Part shown: positions 1-11,380 of the stretch, in pieces
How the letters are laid out: the number at the start of each line of letters is the position of its first letter
Position numbering within the stretch: the first letter of the stretch is position 1
Assembly: GCA_019055375.1 (NCBI GenBank)
Contig: JAHQIW010000412.1
Location: 1-64,000, forward strand
From: Parelaphostrongylus tenuis
Taxonomy: Eukaryota > Nematoda > Chromadorea > Rhabditida > Metastrongylidae
DNA length: 64,000 bases
Direction of reading: 5' to 3'
Notes under the pieces: model-generated
The model's database searches: none
What the model was told of the DNA's origin: nothing
The model's input: the letters and a program-made list of their open reading frames with translations, nothing else
Position numbers and translations under genes: made by a program

Positions 1-544
1 TTGCTATAGACACTTCTATTGTACATTGTTTATTTCGCTAAGGAAACTCGCTAACATGCCTAAGCCTATACACGAAAGGCATATGAACTTGTAGTGGAGA
101 TCGTGAGATATCAATTCAAATGATTTTTGTAAAGTCTTGCTCAAAACGGAGAAGAAATGCTGATTTTAACACCAACAAAATCGCATGCCACATGTGAATC
201 GTGCCGCGCGACAAATCAACCGCTCGATCGATATACACCCTAGCCGACAAGGATTGAATGCTGAGTGCAAAAGCCAGTATTCCTTTGGCTGATACAGCGC
301 AATAAAAAGTCCTTTATCCTTTCAAGAACCAAGTATATATTTCATTTGTCGAGATATAAGTTTTCGAATGATTACTAAGAGCCTGGGAGAGAAGCACTGT
401 CCAGCGAAAAATGGTTGCATGTAATACGTAATTTCATTTTCGTTGCGACAGCTTATTAAAAAGGCCTCGTTGAGAGTGTACTACAGCATTAAGATTGAAA
501 AGAGTTGAGCTATCGAATGTTGACTAAAATTTGAAAAAAGTAGA
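1..544. other. 5' flank, no gene seen
   Basis: No coding region is supported here. Two copies of a short dispersed motif related to ATCATTCGATAGCTTGAA lie at about 362-377 and 507-524; the same motif recurs at seven other places in the window. The second copy sits just beyond the 3' end of the neighbouring RTE element. Confidence 0.5.
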
Positions 545-1045
545 TAACAAGCCGTTTCCAAAAGGTTGGAACACAAATACCTGTATCACCTGTCGTCCCG
601 TTGATCGTCGAGTGACTCGAGCGGGTACCAGCAACTCTTCCATTTTTTCCTATCGCGTGCAAGAGTAGCCCAGTGGGTCCTCCTCGCTCTAGGGATTCGC
701 TGAGCATCATATCTTTCTTCTATCGCTTTCGTGAAGAAATCGGACCAACGAGTCCGTGGTCGTTCCTTTAGAGCGCTTGATGTCCCGAGCGATCCAGTCG
801 GCAACGGCTCTCGTCCATCGGTTGTCGCTGAAGCGCATCACGTGTCCGGCCCACCTTATTTTCGATATCCTGGCGTGTAGGACGGCGTCTCTGATTTTCG
901 ATCGTTGACGTAGGTCGGAACTTCGGATCCTTTTTGTCATTTGCGAAATACGGAGACTCCTAGCATCGACCTTTCGACTGCGCGTTCGATAACGCCAAGT
1001 GTATTTTCATCTGCTTACGTAGCGACCAGGTTTCTGCTGCATAAG

Positions 1046-1942
1046 TTAGGGCAGGGATAATTGTCGATCGAAAAGATGGGCACGGAGTCGGATGTTCTTT
1101 GTCCTCTTCACTACATCTTCGACGCTCTTAAACGTTCCCCAAGGCGCTCGTTTCCTCCTGCTCAACTCTGGAGCTAGGTCGTTCATCATGTTGATTTCAC
1201 GACCTAGATAGACGTAACTGGAGCATTCGGATATTGTCGTTCCGTTGAGTGTGAATGAGGCATTCGAAACCCATCCGTTCCTCATGATGATTGTTTTCGT
1301 TAGATTCAGTTGAAGGCCAATCTTTCCACAGGCGTTGTCGAAATCGGTCAACATTTGTTCCGCATGGCTGTTGTTTGGTGTTATGAGAACGATATCGTCA
1401 GCAAAGCGAAGATGGTTTAATTGCCAACCGTCAATTTTCACTCCCATATCGTTCCATTCTAATGTTCGCATGAAGTTTTGTAGGGTGACAGAGAACACTT
1501 TTGGCGAAATTGTAACCCCTTGTCGAGCCCCTCTTCTTACGTTAATGATAATGTTGTTGCAGAATGGAGATATTTTGGTCGTGAAATCTTTATAAAGCTC
1601 ACGAAGGATCATTATGTACCGAGTAAGGACGCCCTGGTTATCCTGAGCCTCTATAACCGCTTCTGTTTCCACTGAATCAAAGGCCTTCTTCAGATCGATT
1701 AAAGGAGACAGAGCGGTTGTTCGTACTGTCGTTGAAACTTCATTCAGTCTTGTAATCGTGTGGATGTGCTCTATGGTACTAAATCCTTTTCCTAACCCTG
1801 CTTGTTCGCATGTCTGTAATTCGTCCAGTGTTCTGTCAGTCCTGTTTAAGATGACTCTAGTAAAGAGTTTGTAGACAACGGACAGCAAGCAGATTGGGCG
1901 ATAATTGCCCATGTCGTGAAGGTCTCCCTTTTTGAATAACAA
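1046..1942 (-). pseudogene. RTE reverse transcriptase domain
   Basis: A 298-residue open frame covers most of an RTE reverse transcriptase. It starts at FKKGDLHDMGNYRPICLLS (the usual entry block), continues through LIDLKKAFDSVE (motif A, first aspartate), RRGARQGVTISP (motif B) and LRFADDIVLI (motif C, FADD catalytic pair), and ends in the thumb region LGREINMM. Catalytic aspartates are intact in this frame. The C-terminal tail lies in other frames at 940-586, so the full protein cannot be made. Substitutions at usually fixed places, such as GVTISP for GDTISP, also suggest decay. Confidence 0.92.
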
Positions 1943-2826
1943 TACGGTCTTGCTGGTTTTCCATTGAATAGGGACCTTGCATTGTGACAGGTAGCGAGTG
2001 ATGAGCCGAGCGAGGGTGTTGATGAAAACTGGCGGCAGGTTCTTCAGGTGTTCTGGTCTAATCCTCTCTGGACCAGGTGTTGTTCTGTTCTCACCGACGT
2101 TACAGCATGTCGGATTTCGGAAGGGAAAACCGGTGGAACGACATAATCGTCCTCTTTCAATTCATATGACGGTAAGAAGACATGGCTAGCGAAGAGATCA
2201 GAGTAGTATAGGTGGATGATTTTCTCCATAGCCCTTCTCGAAGCTGTAAGTGTGCCGTCAGGGTATCGGAGTGCAATCATTTTGGTCTTATAGTTGGCGA
2301 AGCCTCGCTGGGCTTTGCGAATGCTCTTCCCAACTTCTGCAGCTTCTGCCATAACTGCTGCTCTTCTCTCTTTGAGGTCTTTTTTTATCGCTTCTCTGCA
2401 GCGTTTCGCAAGTTCGTACGTAAGTTTCAGATGCCTGTAGCTCGTGCGAATCCACGTTGACGTATCAGCTCGAGTGTCTGCGGAGACAAGCGTTTCTTCG
2501 TGACCTTAGGACTCTCGGCTTTCATAGCTCTAGCTTGAAGATATTCAACGAGTCGATCTTATTCTTCGTCGATGTTGTCGACAACGGTATCTTTCCAAGA
2601 GCTGACTAATGATTGAATACTTCCCACTTTATGGTAGTTCTGGACTTCGTTGTTTGAACTTAGCGGCTTTCTCTCCTCTCCTCGAAAAACGGAGTTGCGC
2701 GAAGGAGGCGATGGTCTGATCTCGTGTAGAACTTAGGAACAACAGCGACATCGGTCATGCAAAATCTTCGATTTACTAAGATGTGGTCTATTTCGTTATG
2801 GTACTCTCCATTGTAACACTCCCACG

Positions 2827-3417
2827 TCATCGCTGAGGGGGAGGCTTTTCGAATTCCGAGTTACCATGGATGGTTTTTGTCGTCATGATAAACTCGGATA
2901 GCCTCTCACCCTGTTCATTCCATTCTAGTCCGTAGTTCCCTAAATGACGTTCTTCAGACGTTCTTCTAGGTCCAGTTTTTGCGGTAAAATCTCCAACAAT
3001 GACTTCAAAGAATGTAAGATCTTCTCTGAAGAACTTTTCGAGGTCCTTATAGAACGCTTCGACTTCGTCTTCGTCATGGCTTGAGGTTGGTGCGTAAGCA
3101 ACGAAGATGGTCAAAGCTGGCATAGAATCACGTCGTAAGAACCGCAATCGTCCGATACGGGTTATGTGTTGTTCAAACGAATCTGTGTTTACGGTCAAAT
3201 TTGATTTGACGAGGACGCCAACGCCGCCGACACCTCTGCTATCGCATGTTCCAAGAAACAGTTCTTCTCCAGTGTCATACACAGCGTGAAAAGGATGGCG
3301 TCTTCTCGTCTCAGCCAGGCCAATGACGTCAAACCTTATTCTTCTTGCTTGAATCAATAGATCTTCCACAGCGGATTCGTGAGCAAGGGTTCTTGCATTG
3401 TAGGTACAGATCGTCAC
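2827..3417 (-). pseudogene. RTE endonuclease (EEP/APE-like) domain
   Basis: A 196-residue open stretch begins TICTYNARTL, typical of the N-terminus of RTE endonucleases. It carries the metal-binding glutamate in GLAETRRR (about residue 36) and the GVGVLVKS and VAYAPT segments of the exonuclease-endonuclease-phosphatase fold. The later VVGDF block matches the catalytic GDFN/GDFT motif. In a live element this domain nicks target DNA to prime reverse transcription. The frame is lost soon after residue 180, before the usual connection to the reverse transcriptase, so it is a domain relic, not a host gene. Confidence 0.88.
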
Positions 3418-3461
3418 TTTAGTCCGTTTCGATCTTGGCAGCCTAGTTCGGCCCTGAGATT

Positions 3462-3938
3462 TTAGCAGCCTCTCCGTACTCGTCCTACCTGGCGCTGCCG
3501 TACCAGGGGCTCTTTCGGGGTCAGGGGAATGAGGCCATATTTGTTACTGTTTTTGGCATTTTGATACCCAAACAACATAATACCTGGGAGAATTTCCAAT
3601 GTGCATAGGTTAGATACTTCTACATCAAAATTCATACATATGTATAGATTTGAATGTGTAATGTGCAGAATGTAATTTCCTTCATTGGTTGATTGCTTCA
3701 CTCTTTTTTGAAGAATTCCTGGATGTGGAAATGCAATGCACATCAGCGAGATTACGGCACTAGCGTAGTAATTCAAGCTAAGATTGAGCGGAATATCCAT
3801 GAAAGCCCAGCTGTGCATAAACTTGTGACAGAAAATGCCATTTTCGAATAAGGTGAGTAAAACTGGTGGAGGAGCTGTAGAATCCCTTGCAATTGGACAA
3901 CATTTTCTGGACATAAATGCTCTAGACTGAAATGTCAT
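3462..3938 (-). other. 158-codon open frame, unassigned
   Basis: The 3' third of this frame overlaps the 5' leader of the RTE element. The rest (3,545-3,938) lies outside it. It contains a stretch rich in hydrophobic residues (YYASAVISLMCIAF) that faintly recalls GPCR helix 3, but the spacing of Cys and Asp before it (eleven residues instead of seven) does not fit, and it lies on the strand opposite to the nearby GPCR exons. No family is recognised. It may be a chance frame. Confidence 0.15.
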
Positions 3939-3989
3939 AGCTTACAAAACCTTGTCCTATCCCTAATTTGGAAACAACCAAGAGTTATT

Positions 3990-4017
3990 TTATATATATA
4001 TATTATATATATATATA
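3990..4017. repeat. (TA)n microsatellite
   Basis: An alternating TA tract with one phase break, between the RTE element and the GPCR exons. No function is implied. Confidence 0.9.
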
Positions 4018-4245
4018 GCGTATCTGCGTTCATATCCATAACTTTAAGTACCTGGAGTTGTTTTTCTAACATCAATTTGATCCACCAAGCTTATCCTTTT
4101 ACCTTATTGATTTTAATGGTGAGAGAACTCGAATACTGAAAGTCTCAGCTGTACATAAAATATTGTTACATATTTCACCACATAATCATACGTTTTCTGA
4201 GAGCAATCTTTTCCACTGCGATCTTCTAAACAAATGTTTTATTAG

Positions 4246-4441
4246 GTCATCGTCGATGACTAACTCTGATTCGGTCTCCTATTATCGCACCGCTATTCTT
4301 GGAACCAATATCCGTTGCTTCCGTTTACGAAACGTTTTCAACATTAATGTCCTGTATGGAATCAATGTTGATGACACGACGTTTTCAGCTACTTGTTGTG
4401 ATTCTTCACAGCTCTCATTAATCCATATTCTCTCGTATTAA
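4246..4441 (+). other. Possible upstream GPCR exon (weak)
   Basis: An open frame follows a plausible acceptor (TTTTATTAG at about 4,245) and reads RSSSMTNSDSVSYYRTAILG at its start: serine-rich, polar, without membrane segments. This composition would suit the third cytoplasmic loop of an amine receptor, the part expected just before the exon at 5,538. No clear donor in the right phase was found and no family motif is present. Apart from this, the stretch 3,540-5,537 shows nothing that codes convincingly. Confidence 0.18.
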
Positions 4442-5537
4442 TAGATTGATATAAGACAGATCGTAATTTAATTCATATAAAAAACTTTCCCTCCCTGAGT
4501 TTTTTCCTTACGCTTTGCTTTCGGGTTTCCAAATGGTCAAAATAATTTTGAAGTCTGCTTCCAACTAACCTAGGCATCAATAGACGAGTAGTCTATTTTT
4601 GTGAATTGTTCTAGGAAAGCTCACGCTAGGTTATTTAGAAAAATAATATTCTCTATGTACATATCATGTATTATTATGCATTACGGTTTTAGATGCTCAA
4701 CATGTCAGAGACACCACATTCTCCAAAATTCAGAGGCTGTTCTGTTGTTACAAAGCTTTATTGTGTGAAGATCATGAAATTTTGACCAAATGAATACAGG
4801 CCTGTCAGGGATTATTTGAACGATCACATGAATTCTGGTCATACATGATATAAAATGGTGGTCAGTTCTGAAGCCCATAAACTGAGATGGGTAAGCAGCA
4901 TAGAGGGTAGTGATGCTCATTCAGTACAAGCAAGGCTGTGGTTCGACCTGCCGTGAATAGGGCAAACCTCACATCATTTCAAGATTGCAACATTAAAACG
5001 AAACTTATCTGCGATCAGCTAACTTACTCAACAAAGGGTGGCTGCCACCTGGTGAATAAGATCCGTCGGCGACTGAGCCCGATCATACCAGATTCCAGAG
5101 AAAATCGATCTAACCAGCATTCAATGACATTCGTTAAGAAAGCAAGAAATTCCCAAGAAACAAGCATAAGCATGAGCAAATAAGTAAAAATCAAATAATG
5201 TTGGGCATGGTAACAAGTTCTGTGCGACCGTTGCATCTGCGTTACGATCATCGTGTTGATTCCGAAAATCATCAGCGTTGTGCTTCGACCTAACGTGTTC
5301 AACTGCAGAGTACTTCATAAATTTTAAATTCTCTAATAGTATACTTCTAACAACTTGAAATTTGTGCGCTGACTTTTCATTGATGTCCTAGAATGTTCAT
5401 AGAATAAGAGTGGACAGCTCGCAAAGTTGAAATAAGTGTTCGATTCTTCTTTAATCTATTTGTTTATGGAGCTTACCCACAGTTAATACACTTTCAATAT
5501 TTCAAAATTCATAGTACAAATGAAGTTCGTGTTTCAG

Positions 5538-6308
5538 GCAGAGAAAAAAAAGATGCGACGCTTATCTGAAATTATCTCGGATTGGGATCGACCATCACGA
5601 ACTTCCTTATCCAATATGTATTCCTATGCTCGACGTGAAAGCGTTTATCTAGCCCGAAAGAAGCTAGCCGGATTGAAGGTAATTTTCATCAATCTAAGTA
5701 AAATATATCATTTTGTTGAGCTGACGACTTCTCGATAACAGGATTGGGCTTTGGATCTTTTGGCTAGATTGAAATCTAAACAAGGAATGGCGATTCGACG
5801 AGAAACGAGGGCTACTAAACTCGTTGCTACGGTGCTGGGTAAGCGAGGGACTATTTACACAAAAGCTGCTTATTAGTTCAATTACTATATCTTTTGTTTC
5901 AGTCGCATTTCTGGCTTGTTGGTTACCATTTTTTACGTTGAATATGATCAAAGTCTATAAACTCGTCTATAATTCTTGGCCAGTAACTTGGGAGATTTGG
6001 TTTCATTGGTTCACTGCACTCGGCTATCTAAACTCTTCTCTGAACTTTTTCATTTATTCAACAATAAATCCGGTTAGCTTTCATTCTCTAAGCTTTCAGT
6101 GCTTGAACGTCCACTCTAAAAGTTTTATCTCTAAAGCTATTTCGTTTTGAAATGTTCTGCAAAATTTGCACCATAATTCAATCTATGATCAAGTATTAAA
6201 TTTCAGAAATTTCGTCACTCATTTCGGCGATTATTGCGTTTTCAGCGATCAAGGCTAACGAAAGAGAAGTCATGGATGCTTCCGAAACACAAACAGAGGA
6301 ACAAGTAA
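5538..6308 (+). CDS. Biogenic-amine-like class A GPCR, 3' exons
   Basis: Four exons join in frame: 5538-5678, 5742-5838, 5903-6072 and 6207-6308, giving 169 residues and a TAA stop. All introns are GT-AG with nematode-type acceptors (GTTTCAG, TTTCAG). The first exon is a basic, serine-rich cytoplasmic loop 3 (KKKMRRLSEI). RRETRATKLVATVLG leads into helix 6 with the CWLPFF switch. Helix 7 has WFTALGYLNSSLNFFIY and helix 8 NPKFRHSFRRLLR. These features place it with dopamine, serotonin, octopamine or tyramine receptors; which ligand cannot be told. Helices 1-5 were not found in the 2 kb upstream, so the gene is partial here, either with distant 5' exons or cut by the RTE insertion. NPxxY of helix 7 reads NFFIY. 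It would act in the plasma membrane, probably of neurons or muscle. Confidence 0.88.
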
Positions 6309-6368
6309 GTACACGAGTTCAACAATGATATTTTTGATCCACGGCATCGACTGTTTTTAGAAAATCGC

Positions 6369-6374
6369 AATAAA
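6369..6374 (+). promoter_or_regulatory. AATAAA polyadenylation signal of the GPCR gene
   Basis: AATAAA lies 60 bases after the GPCR stop codon, a normal nematode 3' UTR distance. It directly precedes the hairpin at 6,376. Confidence 0.5.
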
Positions 6375-6375
6375 C

Positions 6376-6482
6376 ATTCAATCTAATTTCTAAGAACGTC
6401 CAAAGCCTTACCCGAGATTGATAACGCTAAAGCGTACCAACCCTGGGTAAGGCTTTAAACATTCTTAAAAATTAGATTGAAT
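6376..6482. repeat. 107-bp hairpin, miRNA-precursor-like or MITE
   Basis: Two 38-base arms (6,376-6,413 and 6,445-6,482) are inverted copies with 34 identities, around a 31-base loop that itself contains ACGC-TAAA-GCGT. Arms start ATTCAATCTAATTT and end AAAGCCTTACCC. All four differences are C on the left arm against A on the right. In RNA copied from the minus strand each becomes a G-U pair, so that RNA would have an unbroken 38-bp stem. It lies two bases after the GPCR polyadenylation signal. Confidence 0.75.
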
Positions 6483-6739
6483 ATTTTTCTTTATCAAAAC
6501 TCTTTAAGTCGGCATCACAATGAAAAAAAACTAGCTTTCGTTGATAATAGCATTTGAAACCTATCCAATTAGAGCGAATTTCTGCCAATAGTTGAATTTT
6601 CCAATGAGCAAATGTTTTGAGGTCTCAATGTAATCCTGTTTATAAGCCATTCGATGTATTTGATCGACCAGTATTACCATCAGATAAAATATAGGATAGA
6701 TGGTGACAATTGTGAAATGAAATGTTGCCTTTCTCATAA

Positions 6740-7665
6740 TCTCTTTGTTGACTGAGCCATTTCACGAAGTTGTCAAAGAAATAATTGTCTCGAATAACCT
6801 TTCGACGCGTTTCGTCTTTCTCAAAGCCTAATGACCCACGCCGATGCTCCTAAGTCGTTCATCCTCAATGTGGGCTTTGCTGTCTCGAGTCGAATCTTCT
6901 TCGCAGGAACACCGCTCAAATGAGAACCTCACCCGGCGGTGCCCTCTAAAGAGGATGGCGGTTTATGATAGTGATTGTCCAGCAATAAAACTTGTTCTTC
7001 ACCGGGCAATGCAATACACCGTGCGAAACCAGGTGTAAATATTGGCGTGCATGGAGCATTATAATCAATTAATAACAGACTTTCCTTTAACTTCGGACTT
7101 ACTAAGCAATCATATCTGCCTTATTGATTAAGCTGATTTATGAAGTTATTCAATAACCATTTTATTCTGTTAACGTTTCGACATGTTTTGTCTTGTTCAG
7201 AGCTAAATAAATTTATGATTTGAAAAATATTTCGTAAGAATGGTTTAATCAATAATGAAGAAATGATTGATTAGTAAGTCCGAAATCAAAGGAAATCGGA
7301 TACCAGTTTATTATAACAGCGTTCAAGCCAACCTGGGTTGCAGGATGTGTGCCCAAGAAAAACAAATATTATCGTTGGACAGTGACTATCAACAACCACC
7401 CTCTATAAAAGGAGCGCGGCAGACTGAGGCTCTCATTTGAGCGGTGCTTTGCCGAAGAAGATCCACTCGAACGACAACGGAGGCCACGACGACGACGAAC
7501 GACTGTGAAGCACCGGTTCAGACCAGTTGACTCTGAATAATACTGAGCGAGTCCAAACGTTAGTTGAATGAATTCCTTTTTTTCAACAACCTCGTGAAAT
7601 TAGCTCAATCAACAAAGAAGATGTGTTGATTAGTGAGCTGAAGTTAAAGGAAAATCGGCTATCAA
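6740..7665. repeat. 0.9-kb imperfect palindrome (foldback element)
   Basis: The arm at about 6,740-7,155 returns inverted at 7,215-7,665. Matching landmarks include CCGCTCAAATGAGA (left, about 6,911) against TCTCATTTGAGCGG (right, about 7,431). A sub-terminal block with CTTTAACTTCGGACTTACTAA and CTTATTGATTAAGC-like sequence occurs twice per side, so each arm appears built from a smaller inverted unit. No transposase is visible; it is probably a non-autonomous DNA element. The stretch 6,483-6,739 shows nothing further. Confidence 0.75.
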
Positions 7666-8023
7666 TTTATTGTCTTTTTCTTTCTAGAGAACTGGCGAAG
7701 TGCGGTTGTGGTTTCAATCAGATAGTCAAAGGTCCATTGAAGAGAGCGAAATCGGCAGGGTAGGCTTTTAGATGATTAACCACCAACTCTTCCGCTTGCT
7801 CAAATAGTACGAGCTTTTGACTTGGCACTTAAAACTGAATAGATTGAGGTCCTTACCTCTTCAATCACAAGGGTTTACAGTAACAGAATCAGCAGATACA
7901 TAATGTAAAAGAATCTTCTCGAGATATTTCTCTAAGTATCACTATCTCTCTTGCCTAAATGTAATCCTTAATCACCTTCTCAACTCTGAAGGTATACTAT
8001 GCCGTCTGACACGACCTTAGGGG

Positions 8024-8292
8024 GCGCCGTGACCGAGTGGTTGTGTTGCTCATTACAACGCACGTGGAGCCGAGCTCCACCACCCCCCCCCCTTCCCTCC
8101 TCCCAACCTACTCCTGAAGTGAACAAAAGCTTACTATGGAACGTCATAGCCAGGCTATCCTCGAGATGGTAAGAAGACTCACTCAATTAGTACTCTACAA
8201 CGTTTAAGAACAAGAAAACAAGAGCTGAATGCTAGAAGAACTGGGGTCCGCACAGTGGAAAACATCAGTGTGAAGACGGATCAATAAAGCTC
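8024..8292 (+). repeat. SINE-like repeat, family S2, copy 1
   Basis: The start GACCGAGTGGTT resembles an internal RNA polymerase III A-box of a Ser/Leu tRNA. The body shares an ordered series of blocks with the repeat at 32,140 (CATAGCCAGGCTA, AGAAGACTCA, GTCCGCACAGTG). A run of about ten C residues at 8,081-8,092 interrupts it. The intervals 7,666-8,023 and 8,293-8,977 hold no recognisable gene. Confidence 0.55.
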
Positions 8293-8977
8293 TAAAAAAG
8301 TGCGGCATGATAGTATTAAGTGCATCTATTCGATTCGAGGAATTAGAAATGCTCGTTAAACTCAATGATTGAACTCAGTGAAGAGGTGCTATACTAGTCA
8401 TGAAGCTGTCATTCGTGAAGTTTGGCAACAAACTGTGATAAGGGCCTACACTCTCGTAGGGTATCTCACGATTTCAGTCACAATCACTTTCAATTTCAGC
8501 CGCTATTATTGATACTCATCAAGCTATTATTGGTACTCATCAAGAAATAAGTCAAACAGTAGCCAAAATATGTCCTAAAACCCTCTTGGCGATATATAGA
8601 AGAGAATGAACCGAGTGAATGAAGTGTTGTGTATCAAGAAAATATGTGGAAATGACCTAATTGAGAATCTTGCGTGAGAACCGAATCTAGTATGCAATAC
8701 AGCAAGCTTCCTTCTGAACAACACTTTATCTGATGATGTTTTAGACCGCTGACGTGTAGGAAGACTTCTTTCCAAAAGCCGGAAATCATCATTGACGAGG
8801 GTTCGGCGAATCATGTTTCCATCTCAAACGAAGATAATACGACATTTAGGTGAGGCGTATAAGGAAACTATAGGTAGAATTTCGATGGAGTATTCATATA
8901 GTAACACTAAATCTTCACCAGATACATCTGTCACCACATCATTAGAAGTTGAATGAATAAATTCGGTTTCGGACATA

Positions 8978-9530
8978 TCCTATAATTATTATTTAGCCAA
9001 AATGTCATGTTGTCTCTTGAATGGGCTGACTTATAAAGCCCGATACACGTGTTTCAACCTTGACAGTCTCATCAGTCAGGCGGTGCCCAATTGTCTTTTG
9101 CCAATCCTCTCGGGGCGCTCAGTCCTCTATACTTAGCGTAAGCAACGACGAACGTTTTAGACTCTGTCTCCGGTGGAATTATCACCGAACACACAGTGTT
9201 GTACACTCGATTGCTCTTGATTGGTATGTTCACTATATCATACCTTTCGTTTCGAGTGTTTTCTTGAAAGATCATGCTGAAATTTTAACATGTCTCATAA
9301 TTATTATGTGAGCCAGCATGTCATGTGGTCTGTTATAGGGCAAACTTGAGCGCGATACAGGTGCTTCGAACTTGCCCCATTTATGAGACCGTTAAGGTTG
9401 AAACACGTGTATCGGGATCTATGAATTTGCCCTATAACAGACCACATGACATGTTGGCTCAAATAGTAAGTATGAGATACTTTTAAATTTGAGCGTGGTC
9501 TTCAGAAACCACTCGAAACAAAAGGTATGA
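8978..9530. repeat. Foldback pair of repeat family R1
   Basis: A plus-oriented R1 unit (8,978-9,310) contains the family hallmark CCCGATACACGTGTTTC and the end block TTTCGAGTGTTTTCTTGA. It is followed by an inverted, internally deleted unit (9,316-9,530), with a local hairpin at 9,300-9,470 whose arms carry GGTCTGTTATAGGGCAAA. Related units are at 20,265 and 30,283. No protein is encoded. Confidence 0.75.
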
Positions 9531-11380
9531 TAAATTCAGTTTCAAAACCTATCCCAGCGTGCAATAGTTGAGTTCGATCACCTAACACCTTTGACATAAG
9601 TGGTTTGAACTATAATTACCATTGAAGTCTTTACTTTTGGGGTGGTTTAGCATTATCCATGCTTATAATTTCATGAAGACAGCATGAAGATCACACCTAC
9701 GAGAGAGGTGCCTTACTTGCACTATTGTCTTTTAGTGTGTACCACAGATAAGATGCTGCGACATATAAGCTTGTGGCCCATAAGAGCTTATTTGGCTTTG
9801 CCGAAGTAGAGAGGGGTTTATTTAGATCAACCTCAAGCTTATTCCTATTTATTATACTTTCCAGTCTTGATTGACCCTCATGTCGGATTTCCATATATGA
9901 ATATAGTCGTTAACTTATGTATGAATACGGTCACGTACGATGTCGATCTGGCTCATCGGAAACAGGGAAGCCGTCCTACCAAAGAACAGTTGGCCGATTT
10001 TGATCTGTGTTCAAGCGTCTAACCTTATCTTGTAATCTCCTACTCAGCAATCCTAGGTGGTCCTGACTATCCCATTGGAGAACAATTGCATGATGGCTCA
10101 ACGAAGAACGTGTATATATAGCAAAAATATAATAGTAGGTGATAATTTACGGACATGAGGGTAGTTCTAGCACACTTTTAACTAATTTCAGAATAACGTC
10201 AAACAACCCTAGACGATCATCGTTTGAAATGGTGGGCGGACTTTCTTCACAATTGATGATCGAGAAGCAGAGGTAATCATAAAAAAATTGTTTCCATTTA
10301 CCGCTTTTTTTTAGCTGAAATTTCAAGAAAAATCTTTTGGCAATCACAATGAACAATTACAATATTAAACTTTAGGTGTTTCAAAATGTCCAACAAACTC
10401 TCGGTTCTGCATATAAACGAAGCCCGGATGACGACCGAAGCGTTGGTACACGATCAAGTGGAAGTTGAGATATTTGTATGACAAAAGCTGAGAAAAAAGC
10501 TCAGGTTACAAATTATCATAGAAAATACGAAGAAAGAAGTCATTGAACTTCTCACGACCGCTGCCAATTTTACACGCCGCGCCCATCGGGCGGCTTGTCA
10601 GTGGAGGGCAATCAAAATACGCATTGAAATCAAGATGTAAAATCTATGACCTGCCACTGAGTATATACCGAAACAAAGCTTATGGTCGTGAGAAGACTGA
10701 TGATAAAGGGCCTTTTTTGTAAGCCTTTGTGCTTTCTGAAATTCAGATAGTACATTTTTCGAAATCAAATAAAGAAGGGCACAACATCTTTTGAAACTCA
10801 GTATGAAGTTTCCACACAACTCTAAAAGTCTTAGCACCGTAATGATGTCCAACATATACTTGTTCAAATAAGGTACTGCAGAAAAAATCTTTTTTGAAAA
10901 ATGATCATATGTTACATGCTTAGAAAATTATAACCTAGCAAGGCTTACTAATTCAGCATGTAGATTTCCATTTAACTTATACTTGTTTAGTTTTACTTCG
11001 TAGCCGAGAGGAGATTTCGCTGATCGAAGCGGTAGTGGAACGAAATCTAAGGGATCGTTAGCATCGACTCTACTGTTTGCGACATACTGTTGCGATCCAA
11101 TCTCGAACTCGACGCTTTTCAAACCATGGACACCACAGCGCGCACTATAGACGATATGGATTATACGAATACTCTTTTTTCTTCACTGACTTTGTTACAT
11201 TGCCTCTACAAAGCATTGGCATTGTTCTGCAGTTTTGTACACTAAATAAAGCAAGCCACTAATCGATCTCGTTCGATTAATCATTAGCCACCGATTAATA
11301 ACTTTTTAACAGAGCTCTGTACATATTTGTTATGGTGACGTAGTGCTATAGCAAAGATGCGTATGGATATTAGGATGCTC
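9531..11380. other. Intergenic, nothing recognised
   Basis: AT-rich sequence with only short open frames (at most 89 codons) lacking family motifs or supported splice structure. Confidence 0.5.

Larger units (their letters stand above)
545..3540 (-). mobile_element. RTE-type non-LTR retrotransposon, nearly full length, decayed
   Basis: Read on the minus strand, this holds the RTE parts in the expected order. An apurinic-like endonuclease comes first (about 3,417-2,827), then a linker (2,352-2,044), a reverse transcriptase (1,942-1,046), and a C-terminal tail with an RWAGHVMR-like motif and WSDFFTKA-like motif (940-586). These would be one polyprotein in a live element, but frameshifts and stops break it into at least five frames, so this copy should not move by itself. 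No target-site duplication was resolved and both ends are approximate. The family is abundant in strongylid nematodes, and related pieces occur at 26.9-28.1, 32.9-33.5 and 43.4-45.0 kb. It ends 2 kb upstream of the GPCR 3' exons and may separate that gene from its 5' part. Confidence 0.9.

Noticed and set aside
3545..3938. GPCR helix 3 exon on the minus strand
   Set aside because: The hydrophobic stretch is suggestive, but Cys-Asp spacing is wrong, DRY is absent, and it is on the wrong strand for the nearby receptor.
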